Made by a program: the position numbers and the translations under genes. The notes under the pieces were generated by a model, which ran no database searches, was not told the origin of the DNA, and saw nothing but the letters and a program-made list of their open reading frames with translations. A DNA stretch of 64,000 nt from Serratia sp. UGAL515B_01 (GTDB lineage Bacteria; Pseudomonadota; Gammaproteobacteria; Enterobacterales; Enterobacteriaceae). This document shows, one piece after another, positions 6,765 to 15,961 of the stretch. The stretch is from NCBI RefSeq assembly GCF_033095805.1, contig NZ_CP109901.1, positions 1,798,001 through 1,862,000 of the forward strand. Reading direction: 5' to 3'. Each line of letters opens with the position of its first letter. The stretch's first letter is position 1.

Positions 6765-7724
6765 AATAACTCTGGCCGTGAAACGGTTTAATAACAGGAG
6801 TCGTGAGACCAATACCGAAGCGATAAACACCAGAACCAATAGTGTTAACTTTAATGTTGTATTGTTGAAATCATACAGGGTAGTAATAATGTAGAAGACG
6901 CTGTAGTGAACGATGTAAACTCCTACCATTGCCGGGCTGATAAACTCCACAATACGGGTTATCAGCCCACTCTTTATGTTGATGTTATCAAACAAGATAA
7001 ACAGAGCTAAGCTCATGGCTAGCAAATGTAAATGTTCTAGTACAAACCAACCAGCGACGCTAATTTGTGTATTTGTTGATAAATATTGTTCGTAAAAAAA
7101 CATGGATACCCCAATTGGGATAACCATAAGCTTTGCTGCTAGTAGTACACTGATTTTCTTGGTAAACTTCCTGCCTAGTGACTCTCCCAAGAGGTGACCA
7201 ATGATATAATACCCTCCCCAAACCCAGATAAATGAGTAGCTAGAGATAAAAAGTGGATCGTCTGAAGTATCAAGTGGACTAAATATGTCTAGCAACGCAA
7301 TAATAGCGATAATCCCAGCAAAAAAGGCAGCAGTTACTTTTAAATTTTTGATGGCTTTTAGAATAACAGGGTAAATTAAATATATTACCCCCATATTCAA
7401 GAGGATGCCATTTTGTAAGATATAACCTGGCTGTATATAGTGTGTTTTAAGTAGTGATAGCACTATGTTCCAGAATATCATTATCATAATAATAGATTTA
7501 ATTTTCGTGACAATGTCACTTTTAGTCAGTTTCTCCACCTCATCCATATAACCAATAATTATAAAGAACAATGGCTTAGATATTATAGAAACAAAGTAAA
7601 GAATGCTCATTGTATTAGCATTCAGGAAGCATTCATAAGCACATATCTGGCTTGTTGAAAAGAACGTAACAGCTGCAAAACAACTCAAACTCTTTAATGC
7701 ATTCTGACTGACATTGCTAGCCAT
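6756..7724 (-). CDS. Acyltransferase-3 (WecH/YiaH-like) membrane protein, atypical active site
   Basis: The 322-residue protein has about ten hydrophobic helices and the WecH/OafB-like plan of an acyltransferase-3 domain (FVSIISKPLFFIIIGYMDE, then a GGYYIIGHLLG loop). Such proteins move acetyl or other acyl groups onto surface sugars across the inner membrane. The first helix reads KSLSCFAAVTFFSTSQ, where family members have R-x10-H (for example RGIACLMVVMIHTT). The arginine and catalytic histidine are thus Lys and Ser here. It may be inactive or altered. Base composition is more AT-rich than its neighbours, suggesting transfer. The ATG at 7724, with GGGTGG upstream, is preferred over the GTG at 7733. 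Confidence 0.7.
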   Translation of the reverse strand: MASNVSQNALKSLSCFAAVTFFSTSQICAYECFLNANTMSILYFVSIISKPLFFIIIGYMDEVEKLTKSDIVTKIKSIIMIMIFWNIVLSLLKTHYIQPGYILQNGILLNMGVIYLIYPVILKAIKNLKVTAAFFAGIIAIIALLDIFSPLDTSDDPLFISSYSFIWVWGGYYIIGHLLGESLGRKFTKKISVLLAAKLMVIPIGVSMFFYEQYLSTNTQISVAGWFVLEHLHLLAMSLALFILFDNINIKSGLITRIVEFISPAMVGVYIVHYSVFYIITTLYDFNNTTLKLTLLVLVFIASVLVSRLLLLNRFTARVISF

Positions 7725-7733
7725 TGCTACCAC

Positions 7734-8314
7734 CCATAGAGAGTAAAGTTTAATTTACCTTACTGTTTTTTATAAAAATAACCTTAGTACAACACGCTCG
7801 ACTGCACAATTCAAAATTATGCTTGCACCTGATGATTACCAGGTTTTTTTTAATAAAAATGCAGTTGAAGCTGACTAACACTACCGTTCTTTAACTTGTT
7901 GCATCCTCCTCCCCCCTTCATTTCTCACAAAGTAATGCAATGCACTCATCAGATGCGATATGACAGCAGAATTAATACCCTCTGGATTTTAAAATTTTTT
8001 TATCTTCAGCCATATGTCAAGAGATGAATATGACCATTTCCCGCTTTTCCTAGGGGTCATAAAGACTGAGATACTATTTTTATTTCTCCCTTTAAAAGCA
8101 TTAATTCTGGATTTATCCCTTTAATTTGGTTTTTTACTCTGTTTAAAGTGCGAATTTGGGGGGGGGGAAAGCGACAATGCTGATATCGATTGTAGCGTTT
8201 TTTTCACAACAGGAAAATTCGACGGTTATGTCTATGATTTAATCGTAAGTATGTCAGTTACGTTCGATCCTAATAACACATTACTTAATTGACTCAGGGT
8301 CAGTAAGGAAAATT
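7734..8314. other. Long arcD upstream region with a G10 tract
   Basis: No gene is visible in about 580 bases. A run of ten G residues occupies 8158-8167, some 150 bases before arcD. AAGGAA sits upstream of the arcD ATG. No convincing FNR or ArgR operator could be found by eye. The rest is AT-rich. Confidence 0.4.
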
Positions 8315-9826
8315 ATGACGAGCTCATCAGCAAATAAATTGTCCCTATGGTCTCTCACGGCGTTGGTCGTGGGATCCATGATAGGTGCCGGGATATTTTC
8401 TCTACCGGCAACTTTTGGTCGTGCAACGGGGGGGTTTGGTGCCATCATCGCTTGGTGCATTGCCGGCGGCGGTATGTTAATGCTGGCTTTTGTGTTCCAG
8501 ACTCTGGCTCAAAGAAAACCCGATTTGGATTCTGGGGTTTTTATCTATGCTAAAGTAGGATTCGGTCAATATCTTGGTTTTGCCTCTGCTCTTGGGTTTT
8601 GGGCTGGTACCTGCATTGGTAACGTCTCTTATTTTGTATTGATTAAATCCACACTTGGAGCCTTCTTTCCCGTATTCGGCGACGGGAATACTGTTTCTGC
8701 GGTCATCGTAGCTTCGGTCATCCTGTGGGGATTCCATATTCTGCTACTACGTGGCGTCAAAAGCGCGGCAGCTATCAATACTATTGCCACTGTTGCTAAA
8801 ATTCTGCCGATAATCCTCTTCGTTATTGTGTTGATTTTTGCTTTCAAAGCTGATGTTTTCGCACTCAACTTCTGGGGCGCACCACACGTCGCGGCAAGCG
8901 TTGGTGATTTGTCTCATCTTAACGACTATGGCTATGTTGGGCATGCCGCAGCGGCTATCGTACCAACTGCTGAGCCGGAGTCTCTGTTCAGTCAGGTTCG
9001 CAGCACCATGCTGGTAACAGTGTTTGTGTTCCTAGGTATTGAAGGTGCCAGCGTCTATTCCCGTTATGCCAAAGATCGCAAACACGTTGGTATCGCAACG
9101 GTAATGGGATTCATTGGCGTACTGTGCCTGTTAGTGCTGATCACCATGTTGTCATATGGCGTAATGTTACGTCCCGATTTGGCTGCTCTGAGACAACCTT
9201 CCATGGCTGGGGTTCTTGAAGCCATTGTCGGGCGTTGGGGTGCGATCTTCATCAGTGTGGGGTTGATTGTTTCAGTACTCGGTGCTTACCTCTCTTGGTC
9301 ACTGTTGGCCGCTGAGGTGCTGTTTTCTGCAGCAAAAAGTGAAATCATGCCAAAAGTGTTTGCTACTGAGAACAGCAATTCAGTGCCATCCTCAGCCGTG
9401 TGGTTAACCAACATTACTATTCAGGTCTTTCTCATTCTGACCCTGTTTAGCCAATACGCCTTCCAATTGGCGCTTGAGTTGACCAGTTCACTGACGCTGA
9501 TCCCCTATCTGCTGGTTGGCGCCTACGGCTTAAAACTGGCATGGACTGGGGAATCTTATGAAACCGATAAGGCCGATCACAAGAAAGACCTGATCATTGC
9601 GGTTATCGCTACGTTATATTCACTACTTATGATCTACGCTGGTGGAATGAAATATCTGCTGCTATCGGCCATTATCTATGGCCCAGGCACAGTGCTGTAC
9701 ATTATGGCCAAACGTGAACAGCATGCAAAAATGTTCACCCCGGCTGAAATGGGGCTCTTTGTTATCGTCATGGTCGCCGCAGTTATTGCAATCTACAACA
9801 TTGCAACAGGCGTTATTACTATCTGA
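8315..9826 (+). CDS. arcD: Arginine/ornithine antiporter of the APA family (ArcD-like)
   Basis: The 503-residue APC-superfamily protein has 12-13 predicted helices. It starts with the substrate-site motif GSMIGAGIFSLPATFGRATG and has the GVFIYAKVGFGQYLGFASALGFW segment typical of ArcD/YdgI-type basic amino-acid exchangers. ArcD normally imports arginine in exchange for ornithine, the end product of the deiminase pathway. Here only arcA follows (15 bases on, same strand). The true exchange partner could therefore be citrulline unless ArcB is made elsewhere. A paralogue (YdgI) lies at 46.1 kb in this window. Confidence 0.88.
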   Translation: MTSSSANKLSLWSLTALVVGSMIGAGIFSLPATFGRATGGFGAIIAWCIAGGGMLMLAFVFQTLAQRKPDLDSGVFIYAKVGFGQYLGFASALGFWAGTCIGNVSYFVLIKSTLGAFFPVFGDGNTVSAVIVASVILWGFHILLLRGVKSAAAINTIATVAKILPIILFVIVLIFAFKADVFALNFWGAPHVAASVGDLSHLNDYGYVGHAAAAIVPTAEPESLFSQVRSTMLVTVFVFLGIEGASVYSRYAKDRKHVGIATVMGFIGVLCLLVLITMLSYGVMLRPDLAALRQPSMAGVLEAIVGRWGAIFISVGLIVSVLGAYLSWSLLAAEVLFSAAKSEIMPKVFATENSNSVPSSAVWLTNITIQVFLILTLFSQYAFQLALELTSSLTLIPYLLVGAYGLKLAWTGESYETDKADHKKDLIIAVIATLYSLLMIYAGGMKYLLLSAIIYGPGTVLYIMAKREQHAKMFTPAEMGLFVIVMVAAVIAIYNIATGVITI

Positions 9827-9841
9827 TCGAGGCAAGACATT

Positions 9842-11116
9842 ATGTCGACTAAAAAAAAGACACAGACGAAGTTTGGTGTGCATTCAGAAGTTGGTAAATT
9901 ACATAAAGTGATGGTTTGTGCTCCTGGCAAAGCACATAACAGGCTGACACCAAGTAATTGTGATGAACTGTTATTCGACGATGTGCTTTGGGTAGAACGT
10001 GCTAAGCGTGACCATTTTGACTTTATGACCAAGATGCGTGAACACGGCGTTGATGTGGTCGAAATGCACAATCTGCTGGCTGAAACTCTAACCCTTCCAG
10101 AAGCCAGAAAGTGGATACTAGACCAACAGATTGTCCCTAACGAAGTGTCGTTGGGTATTTTGAATGAAACCCGCAGCTTTTTGGATGGACTAGCCCCCCG
10201 CACATTGGCTGAAGTGCTGATTGGCGGTCTTTCTACCAATGAATTGGCGAAAGAAGGCTATGCCGACAATGAGGAATTGAAGCTAATCCGTGAAGCCGTG
10301 GGCATTACCGAATACCTGTTACCACCATTACCGAATACCTTATATACCCGTGATACTACCTGTTGGATCTACGGTGGCGTTACCCTTAACCCACTGTACT
10401 GGCCAGCTCGTCACGAAGAAACCATTCTGACAACAGCGATCTATAAATTCCATCCAGACTTTGGCTCTGCCAATGTCAACGTCTGGTGGGGAGATCCAAC
10501 CGTGCATCACGGTACCGCAACCTTAGAAGGTGGCGATGTAATGCCGATTGGTAACAAAACTGTGCTAATTGGTATGAGTGAACGTACTTCTCATCAGGCG
10601 ATTACTCAGTTGGCAGCGGCATTGTTTTCCAATAAACATTCCGGGGTTGAGCGGGTTATGATTGCCGCGATGCCGAAACTGCGTGCGGCTATGCACCTTG
10701 ATACGGTATTCACCTTCTGCGATCGCGATGTTGTTACGCTTTATCCGGCAATTGTCAATCAGATCAAGACGTTCTCTCTGCGTCCTGACGATGGCCCAAC
10801 AGGCATGAAGCTCAGCCGTGACAAAGGTACCTTCGTCGAAGCGATTGCTGGGGCGTTAAACCTGAAGAAACTGCGTGTGGTTGAAACCGAGGGTAACGAT
10901 TACGATACCGAACGTCAGCAATGGGACAGCGGTAATAACATGGTCGCCCTATCTCCTGGTGTGGTTCTCGCGTATGACCGTAATACCAAAACCAACACTC
11001 AACTGCGTAAAGAAGGTGTGGAAGTTATCGAGATTGTCGGTAGCGAGCTGGGACGTGGGCGCGGTGGTGGCCACTGTATGACTTGCCCGATTATTCGTGA
11101 CGCCATTGACTACTAA
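9842..11116 (+). CDS. arcA: Arginine deiminase
   Basis: The 424-residue protein hydrolyses arginine to citrulline and ammonia in the cytoplasm. All family marks are present: the N-terminal [31 protein letters not shown], the EGGDV segment, [13 protein letters not shown] with the catalytic His, and the C-terminal [13 protein letters not shown] holding the nucleophile Cys412. Length is slightly above the usual 405-420. It forms a two-gene unit with arcD and is closed by a strong terminator. arcB (ornithine carbamoyltransferase) and arcC (carbamate kinase) are absent nearby, so this locus alone gives ammonia and acid tolerance but no ATP. Confidence 0.95.
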   Translation: MSTKKKTQTKFGVHSEVGKLHKVMVCAPGKAHNRLTPSNCDELLFDDVLWVERAKRDHFDFMTKMREHGVDVVEMHNLLAETLTLPEARKWILDQQIVPNEVSLGILNETRSFLDGLAPRTLAEVLIGGLSTNELAKEGYADNEELKLIREAVGITEYLLPPLPNTLYTRDTTCWIYGGVTLNPLYWPARHEETILTTAIYKFHPDFGSANVNVWWGDPTVHHGTATLEGGDVMPIGNKTVLIGMSERTSHQAITQLAAALFSNKHSGVERVMIAAMPKLRAAMHLDTVFTFCDRDVVTLYPAIVNQIKTFSLRPDDGPTGMKLSRDKGTFVEAIAGALNLKKLRVVETEGNDYDTERQQWDSGNNMVALSPGVVLAYDRNTKTNTQLRKEGVEVIEIVGSELGRGRGGGHCMTCPIIRDAIDY

Positions 11117-11135
11117 CAATTAACGTACTTAATTC

Positions 11136-11167
11136 AAGCCGGATAAACAATGTTTATCCGGCTTTTT
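11136..11167 (+). terminator. Rho-independent terminator of arcDA
   Basis: AAGCCGGATAAAC pairs with GTTTATCCGGC(TT) around AAT and is followed by a T-run. It sits 20 bases after the arcA stop and shows that the operon ends here. Confidence 0.92.
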
Positions 11168-11392
11168 ACTTTTGGAGCAACTCACGATGGCTTGTAATTG
11201 CTTTATCTGAGCCGGAAGTGACTAATAGCGGAAAGTATATTGTAAAGACGCACTTTATGCTTTTAAAATTGATCTTTTCATGACAAAATCCCGTCAATGG
11301 ATTTAAATGAATCATCGATTACAACTTGCCTAGGGATAATTATCGTCAACAATCAAATTGATTATTTTGAAAAAAATAAATGAGAGGCCTTA

Positions 11393-13261
11393 ATGCTACG
11401 TTTCCCCTTCACTCTCTCTTTACTCACTGGCAGTATGCTCCTTGTCTCAACCCCACTCTTTGCCTCCTTACAACCCGTTAGCGAAGCACCACTCTCTAAC
11501 GAGACTGAATTGCGTTGTAAATTCAATGTGGATAATAGTACAGACTGCGTAAGCAGATACACATACACTATCCTCAAGCCAAGTGGACGTGAGATGCTTT
11601 CGCGCCTCAATCTCAATTACGCCGAAAACGACAGCATGGTTGTCGAAAAAGCTGAGCTGACTCAACCAGGTGAGAAGCCAGTGCCGCTCGACAAGTCGCA
11701 GATTGACACCCGAATGGCACCCAATCCTGATCAAGGCTTTCTGCGCGAGCGACAAACTTCGTTTGCCTTCCCTAACCTACGTGTTGGTAGCCGTATCAGC
11801 TACACTGTGCGTTCACATATCTCCGCCAAGCCTTTCAGCCCTAACTTCCACTATGTATTATCCTTTGGTCCTGAACCGGTGCGTTACGATCGCTTTGATG
11901 CTGAGTATATTGCAGAACGCCCGATTTTTGTGCGCAGCGAGCAAATGAACACCTACCATATCGAGCAGAGCGCGGATAAAAAAAGTGTAAAAATCAGCCT
12001 CAAAGCTGCACCGTTCTATTTGAACTATATCAATGAGTCCAACAACGGCTATCTGCGTAACCCACCCCGAGTGGAAATGGGAAGCTCGCTTAACCTTCAG
12101 GATAACTTTGGCCTCTTGGCGAAACGTTACAACGAGATCCTCTCAGCCACACTACCCAAAGGTGCAGCGGCCGCAGTTGCCATCAATAAGCACAAGCCTG
12201 CCCCCGAGCAAGTCACAGCGTTTATGCAATATATCTACGATAACTACCGTTATCTGGGGGACTGGCGCCTTAGCGAACGTGGGTATATTCCATTTTCCCT
12301 GGCAGAAATTGAACGCCATGGCTACGGGGACTGTAAGGATCTTGCGATACTTTTAAGCGCCATGCTCAACGCTTCCGGTATCAAGGCGGAGCCGGCTCTA
12401 GTTATACGAGGCAAGGTGGCACCAAGCTTATTGATCCCTGGTGTTGCTGCTCCCAATCATGTAATCGTCCGGGCGGAAGTGAATGGTAAGACCTGGTGGC
12501 TAGACCCAACTAACCCGTCTTTTGCTCCCGGACGCATTATGCCAGACATCCAACAACGTTGGGCACTGGTACTGGGTGCTGATGGGCAGGTACGGCAGGA
12601 CAATATTCCGTTGGAAAAACCAGCGCTCATAATCCATGTTGTTAAGAAAGACCAATTTACTGCAGACGGTAACTCCAAAGTTACAGGTAGCGTAGACCTG
12701 TCTAACTCAGCGTTGATGCAGCTCAGCGCGAACGACCGCTTGCATGGGCGAACCAGTTCGGATAAGGGTCTGTGTCAGTACTTTGCTAACGAAGTCAGTG
12801 AATGTCATCTGAAACGCGACGAAAGCCGGTTCGTTCTCCCTGCAAGTTACCGAGTGACTGCCAGCCTCATTGATCTGAGCGCACTGGATATTCTTCGGAA
12901 CCAGTATATTTATAGCCGCGATGATCTTGCCGAACAATGGAATGAATTATCCAAATATCGCAGAGAAGGGCAACTGGCGGATCTTTACATAGATGACCCT
13001 CAGACCCTCTCCTACGATATCCAACTATCGGGCAGCAAAATCGTTGAACCCGCGCACGCTTGCAAAATACGCTCGCCGTGGTTCGATATCGATATGCAAG
13101 CAGAACCAAACAGTTCAGGCTACCACTATCGCTATCGGGAAGTACAAAAAGTCAGTTGGTTAAGCCACAGTGAAATTAACAGCGAAGAGTTTGGTAAGCT
13201 TATCGAACAGAGCCGTAACTGCGTAGAACAGTTACGGATGGTGGTGCAAAAGCCAGCCTAA
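11393..13261 (+). CDS. Exported DUF3857 / transglutaminase-like protein
   Basis: The 622-residue protein begins with a signal peptide (MLRFPFTLSLLTGSMLLVST, cleavage likely after LFA). A DUF3857 domain follows at about residues 40-230. A papain-like transglutaminase core spans about 270-390, with Cys in HGYGDCKDLA, His in APNHVIVRAEV and Asp in WWLDPTNP, so the catalytic triad looks complete. The C-terminal 200 residues are a beta-rich tail. Proteins of this plan are periplasmic or surface-exposed, and the substrate is unknown. It stands alone with its own GAGAGG ribosome site, between the arcDA terminator and a convergent nitroreductase. No enzymatic function can be assigned from sequence. 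Confidence 0.8.
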   Translation: MLRFPFTLSLLTGSMLLVSTPLFASLQPVSEAPLSNETELRCKFNVDNSTDCVSRYTYTILKPSGREMLSRLNLNYAENDSMVVEKAELTQPGEKPVPLDKSQIDTRMAPNPDQGFLRERQTSFAFPNLRVGSRISYTVRSHISAKPFSPNFHYVLSFGPEPVRYDRFDAEYIAERPIFVRSEQMNTYHIEQSADKKSVKISLKAAPFYLNYINESNNGYLRNPPRVEMGSSLNLQDNFGLLAKRYNEILSATLPKGAAAAVAINKHKPAPEQVTAFMQYIYDNYRYLGDWRLSERGYIPFSLAEIERHGYGDCKDLAILLSAMLNASGIKAEPALVIRGKVAPSLLIPGVAAPNHVIVRAEVNGKTWWLDPTNPSFAPGRIMPDIQQRWALVLGADGQVRQDNIPLEKPALIIHVVKKDQFTADGNSKVTGSVDLSNSALMQLSANDRLHGRTSSDKGLCQYFANEVSECHLKRDESRFVLPASYRVTASLIDLSALDILRNQYIYSRDDLAEQWNELSKYRREGQLADLYIDDPQTLSYDIQLSGSKIVEPAHACKIRSPWFDIDMQAEPNSSGYHYRYREVQKVSWLSHSEINSEEFGKLIEQSRNCVEQLRMVVQKPA

Positions 13262-13264
13262 GGC

Positions 13265-13299
13265 TTGGAGCAAGGCGGAGGATATCCGCCTTGCTCCAA
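13265..13299. terminator. Bidirectional hairpin between convergent genes
   Basis: TTGGAGCAAGGCGGA and its exact complement TCCGCCTTGCTCCAA flank a five-base loop, giving a 15-bp perfect stem between the two stop codons. It lacks a clear T-run but is well placed to end both transcripts. Confidence 0.72.
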
Positions 13300-13303
13300 C
13301 GGG

Positions 13304-13909
13304 TTAAAAATGGTCGATTTTCACAATCTCATCAAACGGTAATTTGCCAATCCGTGGGTAAGGTTCACCGATACCTTTGCCAATGGCCACCATCAATGCA
13401 ATCTGATAATGGGCCGGTTTGTTAATGATCTTGCCAACGGCATCAAAGTCAAAACCATCCATTGGGCAGGAATCATAGCCTTGCGCCTTGGCCGCCAGCA
13501 TCAGAGTTTGTGCAAAGATACCACTGCTGCGCATCACTTCATCGCGCTGAACCTGTTCTTTATCACGATAATACTGTTCGATAGCAGGCAATAAATACTG
13601 TTGTACTGGTTCTGCCGCTGCTGCCCAGATATTTTTTGCCTGAGACTGCCAGCTAGACAGGTCACCACAGAGCACAATTAGCATTGAAGCATCGGTAACT
13701 TGTGCCTGGTCCCAGGCAGCTTGACGGATCTTTTCGCGTTGAGCGCGATCTTCAATCAGAACCGGGCGCCAATGCTGTAGATTAAATGCGCTTGGTGCGT
13801 TTTGCAGGGCAATATTGAGCAGTGCTTTCTTTTCATCAAGTGACATTATGTGTTGAGGGTCGAACTGTTTGGTAGCACGGCGTTGTTGAATGGCATCAAG
13901 AGTATTCAT
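13304..13909 (-). CDS. NAD(P)H-dependent nitroreductase family protein
   Basis: This 201-residue FMN-binding oxidoreductase has the family start RRATKQFDP (phosphate-contacting Arg) and NAPSAFNLQHWRPVLIED. It also has the flavin-proximal MRSSGIFAQTLMLAAKAQGYDSCPM(DG) region. Such proteins form cytoplasmic dimers that reduce nitroaromatics, quinones or similar compounds with NAD(P)H. The physiological substrate cannot be told from sequence. Length is normal for the NfnB/YdgI-type subfamily. It is transcribed alone, convergent with the DUF3857 gene. Confidence 0.85.
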   Translation of the reverse strand: MNTLDAIQQRRATKQFDPQHIMSLDEKKALLNIALQNAPSAFNLQHWRPVLIEDRAQREKIRQAAWDQAQVTDASMLIVLCGDLSSWQSQAKNIWAAAAEPVQQYLLPAIEQYYRDKEQVQRDEVMRSSGIFAQTLMLAAKAQGYDSCPMDGFDFDAVGKIINKPAHYQIALMVAIGKGIGEPYPRIGKLPFDEIVKIDHF

Positions 13910-14016
13910 TGTTATCCTCAGATTAGTTGACTGCAGGCCAAGACTATTTCACGTTTTTACTTCTACTGCGAGAGAGTCGCGTTCTGTTTCAACAAAATTT
14001 TCCCTCGCTAAAAGCC

Positions 14017-15735
14017 TCAACTCTTCGCGGCTGTCATCACCTTAAGTGGTTGGGCATCAGGCAGGATATTCATATGTTCAAGTACCTGCGCCATGATTTT
14101 ACCGAATGTCGGACCTGCTACCGAGCCCCCAAAATGTTTTCCCGCTTTGGGGTTGTTGACCATCACAACCAGGGCGACCTGCGGATTGCTGGCAGGTGCC
14201 ACACCGGCAGTATAATTGATGTACCCCCCATCGTATTTACCACTTGGCCCAATCTTCTCGGCAGTACCGGTTTTGATTGCCAGTCGGTAACCAGGAACCG
14301 CGGCGCTGAGGCCACTTCCACCAGGCAAAGCATCGCTTTCCATCATATGTACGACGGTTTTTACCACGTTTTCAGGCATAATCCGCTGTCCCACGACAGG
14401 TGGAGTCACTTTGGTAATAGAAAGCGGACGATAGACACCGAAAGAGCCGATTGTGGCATATTCACGTGCCATTTGCAGGGGAGTGACACGCAAACCGTAG
14501 CCAAAGGAGAACGTCGCTCGTTCAATATCCGCCCACCGGACTCGATGGGTAGGTAGATAGCCACTGCTTTCGTTTCCAATGCCTAGTGTGGTAGGCCGCC
14601 CAAGGCCGAAACTGCGGTATACCGCGGGTAATGTGCTGGCAGGCATAGCCAACGCAATATGTGAAACTGCAATATCACTGGATTTTTGCAGCACACCGGT
14701 GATGGTCAATTTCGACCAGTGCCCTACATCTTTGATAAGATGCCCGTTCACTCGATAAGGGGTGGTGTCTAACACGGTGTCAGGCTGAATTATGTTGTGG
14801 TCTAATCCGACCATGACAACCACAGGTTTAATCGTCGAGCCAGGTTCAAAACTGTCACTGCTGCAAACATTATGGATATTTTTTGCAGGGGTATTACCAT
14901 AGTTGTTCGGGTTAAAAGAAGGGTAACTTGCCATACCGAGTATCTCACCAGTATTGACCTTCACCACAACAGCGCAACCTGAGTCGGCCTGATTGGCAAG
15001 CACACTATCTCGGATTTTAGAGAACAGCACGTACTGGATAAATTTATCGATGCTCAGTGTTACGTTAGGTGGTGGCACAGGGTCGACACGTTTAATAACA
15101 CTTATCACCGCCCCACTGCCATCTTTCTGGTAAACCCGCAGACCGCTCTTGCCTTGCAACAATGAGTTGAATCCTAGCTCGATCCCTTCCAGTCCCTGAT
15201 TATCCTGCCCCACAATACCAATTAATCCCGCTGCATCCTGACCCATTGGATAAAAGCGGCTGAAGTCTTGCTCGGTACTAACACCAGTCAGATGCAGTTT
15301 CCTAATATAATCTGCGTTTCCGTCTTCCACTTTACGTGCCAAATACACAAAGCGTCTGCGTGCATTAGACTGGATGAGATGTTGAATATCGCTCAGTGGT
15401 ACTTGCAACACATTGGCCATGCTCTGCCAGCGTTCATCACGGGTATCCGTGTTAGTATCGAGAATATGTTTAGGATCCAGTACGATATCTTTGGAAGAAA
15501 CGCTCACAGCCAGCGGCGCATCATTTCGGTCGGTAATCATTGCACGGTTAGTTGGCACCACCTGAGTACGAATAGAACGTTGAGCGGCCTGCTCGGCCAA
15601 TTGCTGATTTTCCATCAGTTGCAAATACCCAACCCTGAACACCAGTAATAGGAAACACACCAGTATTCCTGCGCATACCCAGCCAAAGCGCATCGTAGAA
15701 TAATTTTTACTACTTTTCCTGGTTGAATAAGCCAC
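14017..15735 (-). CDS. FtsI-type class B penicillin-binding protein (second PBP3)
   Basis: The 572-residue protein has an N-terminal membrane anchor (about residues 17-36), a pedestal domain and a transpeptidase domain with Ser300-x-x-Lys303 (GSTIKP) and KTGT at 488-491. The second motif is SSD (352-354) where E. coli PBP3 has SSN. Similarity to FtsI is high throughout, but this copy lies outside any division (dcw) cluster. It is therefore a paralogue like the Salmonella PBP3SAL that serves septal peptidoglycan synthesis in acid. Translation starts at GTG 15735 with AGGG upstream. An acid-condition role is inferred only from that precedent. Confidence 0.85.
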   Translation of the reverse strand: MAYSTRKSSKNYSTMRFGWVCAGILVCFLLLVFRVGYLQLMENQQLAEQAAQRSIRTQVVPTNRAMITDRNDAPLAVSVSSKDIVLDPKHILDTNTDTRDERWQSMANVLQVPLSDIQHLIQSNARRRFVYLARKVEDGNADYIRKLHLTGVSTEQDFSRFYPMGQDAAGLIGIVGQDNQGLEGIELGFNSLLQGKSGLRVYQKDGSGAVISVIKRVDPVPPPNVTLSIDKFIQYVLFSKIRDSVLANQADSGCAVVVKVNTGEILGMASYPSFNPNNYGNTPAKNIHNVCSSDSFEPGSTIKPVVVMVGLDHNIIQPDTVLDTTPYRVNGHLIKDVGHWSKLTITGVLQKSSDIAVSHIALAMPASTLPAVYRSFGLGRPTTLGIGNESSGYLPTHRVRWADIERATFSFGYGLRVTPLQMAREYATIGSFGVYRPLSITKVTPPVVGQRIMPENVVKTVVHMMESDALPGGSGLSAAVPGYRLAIKTGTAEKIGPSGKYDGGYINYTAGVAPASNPQVALVVMVNNPKAGKHFGGSVAGPTFGKIMAQVLEHMNILPDAQPLKVMTAAKS

Positions 15736-15912
15736 GTTAACCCTGCGTTTTTATACTGACTGTTTATCAGTTAAGTCTACCGCTGAAGGGAATTTTTAGT
15801 GGATTGCAGTTTGTAAGAAAGTAAAAACAAACGCGTTTAATATTGAATATCTTCACAGCCCTGAAACAGTTAGTGAGTTCCTGTAATGCCAGCCTGATGT
15901 TTTACCATGGTG

Positions 15913-15950
15913 AAACTCTGTGCTAAGTGTAATTCCTCAGCACAGAGTTT
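15913..15950 (-). terminator. Hairpin downstream of fhlA
   Basis: AAACTCTGTGCT pairs perfectly with AGCACAGAGTTT (12 bp, 14-base loop) just beyond the fhlA stop at 15962. The fhlA-strand tail has only three T residues after the stem. Confidence 0.65.
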
Positions 15951-15961
15951 TAGGTTGTGGG

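Noticed and set aside
8180..8290. FNR or ArgR box before arcD
   Set aside because: No sequence close enough to TTGAT-N4-ATCAA or an ARG box was found by eye.
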